Part shown: piece by piece, positions 31,485-49,382 of the stretch
Numbering within the stretch: position 1 is the first letter of the stretch
How the letters are laid out: every line of letters begins with the position of its first letter
DNA from: Mesostigma viride
Taxonomy: Eukaryota > Streptophyta > Mesostigmatophyceae > Mesostigmatales > Mesostigmataceae
Assembly: GCA_009746045.1 (NCBI GenBank)
Contig: RPFO01000156.1
Span: 4,531,091-4,595,090, forward strand
DNA length: 64,000 nucleotides
Direction: 5' to 3'
The notes under the pieces: generated by a model
The model's database searches: none
What the model was told of the DNA's origin: nothing
The model's input: the letters and a program-made list of their open reading frames with translations, nothing else
Made by a program: the position numbers and the translations under genes

Positions 31485-32305
31485 CTTGTCCTCAAAGATG
31501 GCTCCATACTGTCCAACAAGGCATCATGCTGCTGTTGTTGCTCAGTGGTGACAGTAGAACTGACAGCATTGACAGAATGACCACTAGCAGACTCAGGTTC
31601 ATTAGGCACCAAATGCAGGAAAAAGATGTGTTCCACTGGATAGGTGGCCAAATAAGACAGAGTATGCTTGGCAGACCACACATGCTTCAGTAGGGCAGCC
31701 CGTTTCTCCTCCAAAGTCGGCTCTTGATCCACCCCTTTCGCACCTGCTTCCCCTCCCTTGCCATCATTGACAGCTGTCTGTGTGGAACAGCACTCAGTGG
31801 CTGTTCTTCTCCCCCCTGGCAACACACAGGTAGCATCCCACACTGTCCCATCCTTGAACTGGACCACCCTGTCAGGCCAAGAAATAGCAGGATTGGTGTC
31901 AGACAACCATGGGATCCCCAAAATCACATCTGCTGCCGTGAGGGGAATGACATCTGCTGTCACTTCCAAAGTCTGGGATGAACAAACTTGGAAGATGAGC
32001 TGCACATAGCCAGGTGAGCAGCTTCTCCTGCCATCAGAATACTGCACCATGACAGGTGTGGGGTGGGCCAACACAGGCAACTTCAACTCCTGCACCAAGG
32101 ATGCAGCAATATAATTACTGCCAGCACCAGAATCAATCATAAACAAGCAAGCTGGCTGAGCCAAGGGAACTGGCACGTTGAGGAGCCTAGCCTGAAACTT
32201 GAGTAAGTGACCTGGTACAGGAGGACCCACAGGGACAGCAGGGTCAGAAGCACCCACAGTGTTCACTGGCCTAACGTCAACAGCAGGCAGGTCAGACCTG
32301 GCCAT
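31433..32305 (-). pseudogene. Aspartic protease region of the Gypsy polyprotein
   Basis: The 290-codon frame contains CLFMIDSGAGSNYIAASLV, the retropepsin DSGA active site, and later VILGIPWLSDTNPAI, the conserved ILG-WL stretch. It would process Gag-Pol. It overlaps the RT frame (31484) in a different frame, so either a programmed shift or decay lies near 31.45 kb. Confidence 0.9.
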
Positions 32306-34081
32306 GACAGAAGGATGACCTGGGGACCCAACTAGTTTTTTGACTCAGGTGGGTCTGGGAGTGCTCCACTGCCCGATGGTGGAAGCTGCTCAGGTGGTGC
32401 TGGAGGCTCATCCTCGCCCCCCCATCCTCCTCATCTGCCAGCAGCTGCATGAGAGCGTTCACCATCCTACGCTTATCCTGTCTGCTGAAGGGCCGAGCGC
32501 GGGACTGGAACCTCCCAGAGGGCTGGAAGTTGGGCTGGAACCCTGGCTGCATCCGGTGATCGCCAGCAGGAACGCCAGGAGGTAGGCTGGGTGGCCTGGG
32601 AGATGGCAGGGCGCCAAAAGGTCCTCTCGTGGCAGGGGGAAACTGGTCCCGTCTAGGGCAGTCCCGTGCAAAGTGACCTGGCTGGTTGCAGATAAAACAG
32701 TTACCCTGGGTGGGATCCAAGGCATTGAGCTCCCCAGGAGGTCATCCAGCTGGTTCAGGGACTTCTTGATGGGTGGCACTGGCGTGGCCACAGGCTCCCA
32801 CTTGACAGAAAAAGCAGGCACACGACAGAGGGTAAGCACATAAGACAACACCTTGTCCCATTGCCAGTCCACGTAGTCGAACTGGGAGAAGTGCTTGTCC
32901 ACATCCAGTCGCACGTGTGGAGCCATGCCATGCAGTAGTCTGTGAAGCGCCTCTGCGTCAGAGCATTGGGGAATCTTGGCTCTAAGGTTGGTGAATTGCT
33001 CCACGAACTGTGGCAGCGTCAAACCAGCCTGCGTACAGTTAGCCAGTGCGTCCCGATCCATGCGAAGCTGATCCTGGGGTAACAGAAACCGGCGAAAGCC
33101 CAATAGGAGAGAGGGGAGGTCGGTACACGCACGTCCAGCCACAGAACGCAAAAACTCATCAAAACGGTCGCTGGCACTGTCGCTCATCCGCTGCCTAACC
33201 ATTCTCTTCTGGATGTCCATCGTGAGACGTTCCTCTGCCTTGGGCCCGTAGTTGGCGAAGTGGATAGCGAAGACATCCTGAAACTTGGTGGAGAAATGGT
33301 CGAAGCTGCGATGGGTAAGGTTGGTCAGCGATAGCTTGTCTACCGACTCCACCTTGGGAAAAGGAACAGTACGAGGATACAAAGACGTGAGCTCCATCAC
33401 TGGGGCGTGTGGTGCATTCTGACTCTCCGGCATTGTCGCAGCCACCGAGAGCCGTGGAGGCTCATGCCCCTGTGCATCTGTCCCTTCATCAACAAAAGGA
33501 GCGTCAACCGCATATACCCTTCGTGTACCCAGTGTTGGAGACGGTTGATCCACGAAAACAGACTCTCCATCGCCCGCCTGCCCTTGCGACTCAAGTTGCT
33601 GCACACGCGCAATAGTCCTACCCACACTCTTCTCCAGCGCTTCCGCCACACTTCTAGCTCTCGCAGCTTCCTCACGTTCATGTTGTAATCGAATTTTCTC
33701 CGCTGTCAGCTCGTCAGCCGCTAGCCGAGTGCCGTCTCGCCCCGGCACCGTGTTGTAGCCAAAACGAATAGCCGAACCGTATTCGGGTGCTGGCGAACGC
33801 GTGTCCTCCACGCTGGAGAACCGTGGTCCACCTCTACCAGCGCCACGCAGGGAAGGCTCGCCTGGTTGCACACCGAGGGGCAAGATGGAGAACTTTGGGC
33901 CGATCGACAGCGAATATCTGCGGGAAGCAGACATTAAGGTGGTATCTCCAAATAGTTGACGTCTGGGAGTAGATGATGAAACCCTTTCATCACCGGTCGT
34001 CCGTTGAGCTGCTAAAGATGTGGTTGCATCTTCAACTCTCTTACTTGATAACGGTGGTTGTGTCTCCGGGTTACTCATCAC
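32292..34081 (-). pseudogene. Gag of the Gypsy element
   Basis: From the ATG at 34081 a long frame encodes a charged N-terminal region with a coiled coil (EREEAARARSVAEALEKS), then a capsid-like helical domain (SFDHFSTKFQDVFAIHF, RFDEFLRSVAGRA, TLPQFVEQFTNLRAKIP). The nucleocapsid zinc knuckle CFICNQPGHFARDC lies in another frame at about 32.65-32.70 kb, so one frameshift near 32.72 kb breaks Gag. The protein would form the particle and bind the RNA. Confidence 0.9.
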
Positions 34082-34164
34082 TCCATGGGTCGCGCATGCC
34101 GGACTGGGGAGACGTTAGAGACTTGTGAGCTCAAAGCAGCTCTCAGAGCAAGACTGTCACATAA

Positions 34165-34270
34165 TTAATTAATTAATTAGACTCGTGCTCCCGTTGGGGA
34201 GTCACGGAGCATTAACCCCGATGGATGGATGGATGGGTGCAACATTCCTACCGGTCTAATCTATCTACAT
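34165..34270 (-). mobile_element. 106-bp LINE-A micro-insertion in the Gypsy leader
   Basis: The minus strand shows the last LINE-A 3' UTR bases (CCATCCATCCATCGGGG), the stem-loop (34188-34201) and a TAAT tail. It is flanked by the 11-bp duplication CTGTCACATAA (34154-34164 and 34271-34281). It lies between the primer-binding site and gag, so it postdates the LTR element family. Confidence 0.9.
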
Positions 34271-34404
34271 CTGTCACATAAGGATGAGTCACACTCTAAA
34301 AACTGTCCGAACACACAGCATAACGTACCCTCTCTGGGTCGGGCAAGAATTCCATTGTTAACCGTGAACTAATACTATCAAGACAACCAACACCTAGGTA
34401 GAAA

Positions 34405-34416
34405 CCTCCGATACCA
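34405..34416 (-). promoter_or_regulatory. Primer-binding site of the Gypsy element
   Basis: TGGTATCGGAGG, two bases inside the 5' LTR on the minus strand, resembles the common TGGTATCAGAGC site complementary to the 3' end of initiator Met-tRNA. Confidence 0.75.
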
Positions 34417-34417
34417 A

Positions 34418-35117
34418 TGTAACGACTAAAAATGTTGTGTTTGCAACAGCCTCAGTATAACATTAGCGTGAAAAGATCTTTATACCTGGGTTGGAGTCGC
34501 GACAGATAACTTCACGTCCAGAGAAGCAATGAAGAGGGATCTTCAACAGTTAAGGGAATGAGTCCCCACCCTTGTTAGACACAACAGACAAGTTATATCC
34601 AAGTCGACTATCTGTTGAAGTTATAGTTGACTTTTAGCAAGGGTTGTTTGATTGATGAAACAAGGAAACCCTTGAATTACACCATAGCTTTAGCTCTCAC
34701 GTACGCAGACATGCACGACCACTACCAACAGGATAAAAGTCAGCGTGTTCGCAGAGTCGGCTCAACCCTAACCCGGAAGGACCAATCAAAAGTGAGGATC
34801 ACTCAAGATAAGATCTTATCCTCCGAATCCTCAACACAGCACAAAGCCAGCACATACTGAATCTCCATGACCTGGAACCAGATCCGCCAGGTACAACGGC
34901 ATTAAGGAGAATCTATGACTGACTGAACAAAACCATGCAAAGTACCCTACGTGGATCAGGCCACGACCAATGAGGGTAGAACAATAATTTCGACAGATCT
35001 CAGCAGGCCCAATATCCAATAGACGTCAAGCCTCCTAACTTCTCAAATAATTGTCCTCAAGAACTCATAATAAGATCAACAGTAGGAAAACTTTGGATGT
35101 AACATTTGGTTGTTACA
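34418..35117 (-). repeat. 5' LTR of the Gypsy element
   Basis: 700 bp. On the minus strand it starts TGTAACAACC and ends GTCGTTACA, with 5-7 bp imperfect inverted termini. It would carry the promoter and polyadenylation signals of the element. Confidence 0.95.
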
Positions 35118-35662
35118 ACCAGGGCATGCCATATATCACCAGCACCATTAAGCAGCGGCGCCTGCAGCTCGTAGGGCACCTAGCTCGCACCAACCAGGTA
35201 GACACCTCACGTGGCCCCCCCGCGGGACTGCGACCAGCTCAGCCTGGCCGGCACCTCCTGACGTGGGCCGGGCCCCGTGATGCTAGACGCCGCAAGGCCC
35301 GCACCTTCAAAGAACAGCTAGTAGAGGACATGGGGGGCCTAGGCCTCTCCGTGATTTGGAAGAAGATGATGGACAAGGCCAAGAAGTGGGCCCAGGTCGT
35401 AGAGGACAACGAGCCCCCCCCCGTGGGGAAGCGCCCGCGTGTGCAAACCCGCAGGAGACACGCCAGACAGCTCCCCTAGGGTAGCAGGATGTTGTTTAGA
35501 TAGATGTTGTAGTTAGTGATGTTGTTAGATAGATGTTGTAGGTAGCTGATGTAGATAGATGAGACCAGTAGGACTGTTTGCACCCATCCATCCATCCATC
35601 CATCGGGGTTAATGCTCCGTGACTCCCCAACGGGAGCACGAGTCTAATTAATTAATTAATTG
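35118..35662 (+). mobile_element. LINE-A ORF2 C-terminus and 3' end, right half of the split copy
   Basis: It continues from 22658 across the LTR element. It encodes GMPYITSTIKQRRLQLVGHLA, the LARTNQVDTS segment, RHLLTWAGPRDARRR and GLSVIWKKMMDKAK, and ends PPPVGKRPRVQ with the stop near 35477. The 3' UTR with GATGTTGTTTAGATAGATG, the stem-loop (35623-35636) and a TAAT tail complete the copy. Confidence 0.9.
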
Positions 35663-35973
35663 TGAGCGCAAATTTCATTTGTGGCATGCAATTATCCCAA
35701 ATAAATAACGGGTCTACTCAGGAATGCCATGCGCCCTCCCAACCAAAGCAAGTGGAACTTTAAGGTCTGACATTACTCAAGCCCCACGCATGGCCAAAAC
35801 TAGGGGAAGGGCCCGTGCGTATAGTCAAGCTACTGGTCCCAACAACAATATACTGCGCAGTAAATACCAGCTGTGTACTACTGCACATGCACACGAGCAT
35901 GTCACGGTTTACGAATACTAGGGATACTACATGGGCGCACGGTCAAGGATCCAGCACCATGGCAAATCTATGC

Positions 35974-36108
35974 AAGCACGCTGATCATATGAGGGGTCAC
36001 CTTCGTGAAATGTTCAAAGAGACTATGACACTTTTTTAGTCCAGCCTTCACCCCCTTTGCACCCAAGCACGCTGACCCCACAGTTAGGGGTCACCTTCGT
36101 GAGACGTT
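35974..36108. repeat. Direct repeat downstream of the TTC14-like gene
   Basis: AAGCACGCTGA followed by GGGGTCACCTTCGTGA occurs at about 35976-36010 and again at about 36066-36101. It lies just 3' of the TTC14-like stop codon and may be part of its 3' UTR. The preceding 35663-35970 shows no gene. Confidence 0.5.
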
Positions 36109-36160
36109 GCCCACCCATGCTCTCAAGTCGACAGGACCACCTGCCAGGGCATGTCTGCTC

Positions 36161-44237
<8,077 letters not shown>

Positions 44238-45258
44238 TGTGTGTTAGGGAAAAAACAGTCATCCCTGTAACGGGCATGCCCGTCTCACACATGCAGATGG
44301 TCCATTGGACAGATTATCATGGTTCGATTCTGTGCGGAGGCCATACCAAAAATGTATTGTAGGTCAACTTCTATCCTACAAAAGGCTCTGCAGTCTGGGA
44401 CCATGATCACCTGCCGTAACAAATGCCTACTATCGAAATGGTCAGGCCGGCTAATGCACAGGAAGCTGATATGCGAACGCGACACTAGCAAGGATTGCGA
44501 TGCATGTAGCCGTACGGGACGCTAGTGGCCGAAAAAAAGAGAGAGACAGCCTTGGCAGTGCCGCATCCTTTGCCTCCATCGTGTCGCGGTAAGCGGCATG
44601 TAAGTGCCACCATAGCTGCGACAACAATTTCCGCATAACGAGGTCGGCCGTCAGCAGACAGCACTCCACAGCGGCGCGCGGCGTCCTGTCCGGGCTGAAT
44701 CCTTGATATTATCTTACTGTACGAACAGTCTATGCATTGGAGTGTTGGATACTGAACACATGTACATGGAATCTATTGAAATCCAATTAGGTAACGCGTT
44801 AGTACATACGGCGTACACGGGCTTGAGTATACCGTATCCCAACAACAACAACAACAAGGTGCAGAGGAGGCTCGCGGCTTACGGCGTGTCAACGTTGATG
44901 CTGGGCAGTTGGGCAATCACAGCATGGCTCCATGCACCGCCTGGACGAGCATGGACGTGCTAGAATATAGCGACGTGCTTTGCCATGTCTGTCACGCGCG
45001 GCTGCTCGTCTACCCGGCTGTTCTTCAGCCATTGACATTGCAGGCCCGCAGGCCGCGCGCTTTTCTCGCGGCATCGATTAACTTAAACAGTGCTACCTTG
45101 CGGGGAAGGGGAAAATATTCTTGGGGAAGCTGCCACTTTCAACAGCAAACGAGAGTCGGTATTGGTCGTCTTTTAGTAGTCTCCGTGGCCAACGGTTCAT
45201 GCGCATCGGGGAAGCTACCTGACCGCAGTTATCGTTTGTAAGTAGATTATACAGAAAA
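44238..45258. promoter_or_regulatory. Shared 5' region between the TTC14-like and gamma-CAL genes
   Basis: The two genes diverge from this 1,021-bp gap, so it must hold both promoters. I see no TATA box that is clearly placed. An AACAAC run lies at about 44841-44857. GC content rises toward 44.9-45.1 kb. No element signature was recognised. Confidence 0.45.
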
Positions 45259-46026
45259 ATGTCGCTGGCTTCCCGTTCACTCTCTGGTGTCAGGGCCCTG
45301 TCGGCCTTTGGGATGCAACGAACCCTGGGTTTGCGTCTCCTAACCACACAAGCGTCAGCTGCGCCGTCAAAGGGAAGCAAAACCGAGCACCCCATTGCAA
45401 ATGAGCCATACAACCGCCAGCGGAATATCATGCCGCTTGGAAACCGGTATCCACAGGTGCAGGTGGATGCGTGGGTTGCGCCCAATGCCGTGGTCGTTGG
45501 CGATGTGGACATCCACGATCGGTCCACTGTCTGGTATAACAGCGTCCTGAGGGGAGACCTCAACAACATTCGGATCGGCATGTGGAGCCACGTGATGGAA
45601 GGCTGCGTCATCCACTGTGCGGAGAGTTCCCCGACAGGCCTGCCCGCGCGGACCCGCGTCGGCCATAGCTCGGTCATCGGCGCCAAATCCTCGCTGCGCT
45701 CCTGCTCGGTCGGCAACGAGTGCATCATCGGCCAACGGTGCGTGATCATGGAGGGCGCCGTCGTAGAAAACGGGGCCGTTCTGGAGGCCGGCACTGTGGT
45801 CCCACCAGGTCGCCTGATCCCTGCCGGCCAGGTCTGGGGGGGCAACCCGGCGCGTTACGTGCGTGACGTCAGCTACGAGGAGACGTACGAGATCCCAAAG
45901 ATCGGCGAGAAGCTGACGTGGGCGCGGGACGACCACGAGGCCCAGTTCCTGCCCTACAGCAGCGCGTACATCCAGGCCGAGGCGCTCAGGGAGGCCCTGT
46001 ACGGCAAGAAGAAGCCCTCGGCGTGA
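45259..46026 (+). CDS. GAMMACAL: Gamma-carbonic anhydrase-like subunit (gamma-CAL) of mitochondrial complex I
   Basis: This intronless 255-residue frame starts at ATG 45259. Residues 1-40 are Arg/Ser/Leu-rich without acidic residues (SLASRSLSGVRALSAFGMQR), a typical mitochondrial presequence. The rest is a left-handed beta-helix of the gamma-carbonic-anhydrase family: GDVDIHDRSTVWYNSVLRGD, GMWSHVMEGCVIHCAESS, TRVGHSSVIGAKSSLRSC, ECIIGQRCVIMEGAVVENG, VWGGNPARYVRDVSYEE, with a C-terminal helix ending in GKKKPSA. In active gamma-CAs a third zinc ligand His lies a few residues after the GH of the second site. Here that place is Gly-Ala-Lys, as in the CAL subunits of green plants, and SSPTGLPA and LEAGTVVPPGRLIP also fit CAL. 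So it is probably a structural, not catalytic, member of the complex I carbonic-anhydrase domain. Family call is firm; the CAL subtype is likely. Confidence 0.9.
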   Translation: MSLASRSLSGVRALSAFGMQRTLGLRLLTTQASAAPSKGSKTEHPIANEPYNRQRNIMPLGNRYPQVQVDAWVAPNAVVVGDVDIHDRSTVWYNSVLRGDLNNIRIGMWSHVMEGCVIHCAESSPTGLPARTRVGHSSVIGAKSSLRSCSVGNECIIGQRCVIMEGAVVENGAVLEAGTVVPPGRLIPAGQVWGGNPARYVRDVSYEETYEIPKIGEKLTWARDDHEAQFLPYSSAYIQAEALREALYGKKKPSA

Positions 46027-46433
46027 GGGCCAAGCAGAGGTCTTCCTCTTGAGGGGCCCGAGCGCGGGTGATCTGGAATTGCATGCCTGTCTATTTAGTG
46101 AGACAACTATGGCCGTGCCTGCGTCGCTTGGATCATGACATATGTAGTGGCACCCGGTGCCATGGCATTAGTAAAGGCATTCGCTGCCACGTTGATGTTC
46201 AACCCCGATGCCATCACAGGGCCGATGGATTAGGGGACTTGATGGGATCATTTGGGCACGATTAGCGATGGTAGCCACTGTCTATCTATGGTAACAACCA
46301 TCTGCGTATGCAGCCACACACTTAGCTGCGAGGTCTAGGCTTTCCTTGGCACGCCAAATGGAATCATGTTTTTGGAGAAAATGTGACTCGGGGTAATATT
46401 TCCCCTCCCTGGCCTATAGTTGTATTCCTAGTT

Positions 46434-46438
46434 TGTAA
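46434..46438 (+). terminator. Possible polyadenylation signal TGTAA
   Basis: TGTAA about 410 nt after the gamma-CAL stop fits the chlorophyte polyadenylation motif. The distance is plausible for a green-algal 3' UTR, but a five-base motif is weak evidence. Confidence 0.4.
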
Positions 46439-46439
46439 A

Positions 46440-47689
46440 ATATTTCATCCCCAGTAAGAACGTGTTTAACTTTTATGTTCATTTTTAGCCAATCTACTGG
46501 CATGTGTTGGCATTCTTGCACGTTCCGTGATCACACAATCACGGTTGGGCATTGAGGCTTTCCTTGCGGCAGAACGCACATGACTTGATAAGGTGGGATT
46601 TTGCCCTATAGGCTATATCGTCTTCTAGATGGGCGTGACCAGTGCAATGGGGATAAGGTTAAAAAAGAATCAGCACAGTTCTAAGCAAAAGAGCTCTGTG
46701 ACAAGGAATGGGAAACGTCATATCGATCGAGGGGAAGGCAAATGCGTGCTGACAAAGTGGGCTGGGCCCTTGCCGGACTTCCACAAAGGCAATTCATCTG
46801 CTGGTCGGCCGTGGCTGGCTGGCCATGGCAGCTGCATGTTTAGTCCCCTCTCGTCCTGAGATAGTTGCCTTAGCACCAGGTAGGGTATCATGATCGTCTG
46901 TGCACTGTGAGTCCAGGCATAGTTGTCTCACTTAATAATCATTTGGCTGTACTCGTCTAACCCTCAGGCTCCCGACGAAGCCTTTATATTCTCCTGGGCT
47001 ATCGGGGGTTAGCATGCAACCTACCCCCACACCCGTCATCATGGCCGAGCGTACAGTCGTCTTGGATAGTCCGGATGACGCGGAGTTGCTATCTGCGACT
47101 CCAGACCTGGGCGAGTGCATGAGTCGCGCCACTTGCCTTCGTTGGTGAAGTATCCGCGTAGAAAAGTACCTCAACGGGTACTCCGTGGCATGCCTTCAGT
47201 GCATGTTCACGCACTTTCTTTCTTACTTGCTTACTTACTCGTCTTGATAGTTAGCAGTCGTCTCAGTTCAAAAACGATAATGCCGCACGTTGAGTCTTTT
47301 TCACGAGTATGCTATGTGGTAGAATGTCAAGGAGACAATGTAGATGCATTGTGTATGCGGATGCAAATGGCGACGCGTTAGGGATATCATCATCATGATG
47401 TTGGTCTCGTTGATCCACGATACCGTGCAATAACAGGCAAGCAAACTATACTTTCTTTATCTTGTCTCCTTGATACTTTCTTACTTGCTTGGCGATCAAG
47501 AAACGCCACGGGCTTTAATCAGTAATCATGGGGAACAAATGAATTAAGTTTTTTTCTTAGAATGTGAATGCCCTCAGCGCCTTTGGCCCACGGGTCGTTG
47601 GATCCATCGTACGACCTCGGCCGCAAGGAATCATGTCAGCGACCTGTCCCTGATGGCCGGTCGATGGACTACGTTCAAAAAACGCTGGC
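46440..47689. other. Intergenic stretch without a recognised gene
   Basis: No coding frame longer than 90 codons and no domain was seen. It contains an inverted copy of the word TCCAGGCATAGTTGTCTCACTT at 46912-46933, part of the repeat described at 47690-47905, and a TTACTTGCTTACTTACT run near 47221-47240. Confidence 0.5.
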
Positions 47690-47905
47690 TGTTGTCTCCT
47701 TGATAAAACGCTGGCTGGCTTGCCCACCATGTCAATAGTGTGCCTGCTGTACGGCATGTACATTATGAAGTGAGACAACTATTCCTGGACACATGGCGAT
47801 GCAACGCCATGGAAGGACTAGGGTAGTTGTCTGAGAGGAAAGACGCGAAGACCGTGGGAGCCGCGTGGCTATGTGTAGGAAGACCTGCATGGAGGGAGAC
47901 AGATT
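47690..47905. repeat. Repeat E, copy 1
   Basis: It contains TTGTCTCCTTGATAAAACGCTGG, AAGTGAGACAACTAT, CCATGGCGATGCAACGCCATGG (itself a palindrome), GGACTAGGGTAGTTGTCTGA and GAAGACCTGCATGGAGGGAGA. All recur in reverse order and orientation at 56105-56405. Shorter pieces with GTGAGACAACTATGCCTGGA occur near 49254 and, inverted, near 46912. Family unknown; a short non-autonomous DNA element is possible. Confidence 0.6.
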
Positions 47906-47955
47906 AAAAATTATAACATGACTCCGTTGGCAGATCATGTAGCACATATTCCCTT

Positions 47956-48898
47956 GATTCAGGCGCGCAAGCGATTTGCCCGCATCGTGGGCAGGGAACC
48001 AGGAGTGCAGGTTGCTAACAAATTCTGGCATGGCGGTGCGGACACGGAGATTCGGCTAGCAGACATCATTTACGCAGACGACACCACCCTCTTCGAGGAC
48101 ACTGAGCACGTGCAGACATGGCTTGACTGCCTGGCTCTCGAGGCCCGTGCAGTGGGGCTTGAGGTCAGCAAGAAGACAGAGGCCCTGGCGGTTGGGCTCA
48201 CCAACCCAGCGCCGCCCCTCTATCTCCTAGACGGCTCTCGAGTCCTGTATCGGGACCGCGTTAAGCTGCTGGGCAGCCTGCTCCCTAGCTGCGAGGTTGA
48301 TGTGGACCACCGCATCTCCCTCGCCTGGCACGCTTTACGCCAGTACCGGGCCCTGTGGCGCAAGCCCCTGGGCAGGATCGAGAAACAGGACCTGTTCAAG
48401 GTCCTCGTCCTTCCTGTTCTCACGTATGGCGCCGAGACGTGGACCCTCACCGCCGACTTGGCCCGCAAGCTGGACGGCGCGGTCACCAGCATGCTGCGTT
48501 CCATTTTCAGAGTAGGATATGCTGCTCATGTCCGCAATGAGGACCTGTACCAGGGCATGCCCTATATCACCAGCACAATTAAGCAACGCCGCCTGCAGCT
48601 AGTAGGGCACCTAGCTCGCACCAACCAGGTAGACACCTCACGTGGCCCCCCCGCAGGACTGCGACCAGCCCAGCCTGGCCGGCACCTCCTGACGTGGGCT
48701 GGGCCCAGTGATGTTAGACGCCGCAAGGCCCGCACCTTCAAGGAACAGCTAGTAGAGGACATGGGGGGCCTAGGCCTCTCCGTGATTTGGAAGAAGATGA
48801 TGGACAAGGCCAAGTGGGCCCAGGTCATAGAGGACAACGAGCCCCCCCCAGTGGGGAAGCGCCCGCGTGTGCAATCCCGCGGGAGGCACGCTAGATAG
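47956..48898 (+). pseudogene. LINE-A ORF2, reverse-transcriptase palm to C-terminus (open but truncated)
   Basis: An uninterrupted frame of about 313 codons stays open from the truncation point to the TAG at 48896. Motifs: RFARIVGREPGVQVANKFW, catalytic ADIIYADDTTLFED, WLDCLALEARAVGLEVSKK, LYRDRVKLLGSLLPSCEVD, RISLAWHALRQYRALW, GRIEKQDLFKVLVLPVLTYG, DLARKLDGAVTSMLRSIFRV, LQLVGHLARTNQVDTSRG, RHLLTWAGPSDVRRRKARTF, GLSVIWKKMMDKAKWAQV and PPPVGKRPRVQ. The LVGHLAR and TW stretches are typical of the region after the thumb in LINE RTs. Endonuclease, fingers and the motif A Asp are missing, so it cannot act alone. Confidence 0.85.
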
Positions 48899-49090
48899 CT
48901 CCCCCTAGGGCAGCGTGCGGCTGCCTAGATAGATGTTGTAGTTAGAATGTTGTTAGATAGATGTAGTATGTAGCCAATGTAGATAGATTAGACCGGTAGG
49001 AATGTGTGCACCCATCCATCCATCCATCGGGGTTAATGCTCCGTGACTCCCCAACGGGAGCACGAGTCTAATTAATTAATTAATTAATTA
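47956..49090 (+). mobile_element. LINE-A copy, 5'-truncated, with intact end
   Basis: It is bounded by the 8-bp target duplication ATTCCCTT (47948-47955 and 49091-49098). It begins within ORF2 just before the catalytic motif and runs through the 3' UTR to the stem-loop CTCCCCAACGGGAG (49047-49060) and a TAAT tail. This is the best-preserved LINE-A copy in the window. Confidence 0.9.
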
Positions 49091-49382
49091 ATTCCCTTGC
49101 TGGATGGGCCGGGTGCAGGTGGGCGAAGCCGCGAAACCGCACTAATCTAACGCTAATTTAAGCTAATCTAATATAGAAAACCCTAACTATTCTACTCAGC
49201 AAAGCGCCCCAGATGTGCATATTATTACTCTTTACTTTGTCTTTATTTATGAAGTGAGACAACTATGCCTGGACGCATGGTCCGTATTGTCTGGACTACG
49301 TGGTGCTACGGCCTACGGCAGCCCAGGTGCACTTCGGTTCTGAATACCCGAGTGTTCGACACACCCACGGTGTGCTCTGACC

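Larger units (their letters stand above)
22659..35117 (-). mobile_element. Ty3/Gypsy chromovirus LTR retrotransposon
   Basis: This 12.46-kb element is oriented on the minus strand. Ends are TG...CA, the LTRs are 700 bp each, and the 5-bp target duplication ACCAG flanks it (22654-22658 and 35118-35122). Removing it rejoins a LINE-A ORF2 (NEDLYQ|GMPYITS). Gene order from the 5' LTR (right) is gag, protease, reverse transcriptase, RNase H, integrase with chromodomain, then an extra open frame. Only about two differences between the LTRs were seen by eye, so insertion is recent. The coding part nevertheless has several frameshifts and carries two later insertions (26959-29236 and 34165-34270), so this copy is not autonomous. 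Confidence 0.95.
47906..49212 (-). mobile_element. LINE-B 3' end, minus strand, split by LINE-A
   Basis: Read leftwards from 49212 it shows the LINE-B stop region (CTTTGCTGAGTAGA), a 3' UTR with TTTCGCGGCTTCGCCCACC and CCATCCAGCAAGGGAAT, then after the 1.1-kb LINE-A insertion the stem-loop (47922-47933, one base changed) and an A/T tail. The copy is 5'-truncated just before the stop codon. Confidence 0.75.
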
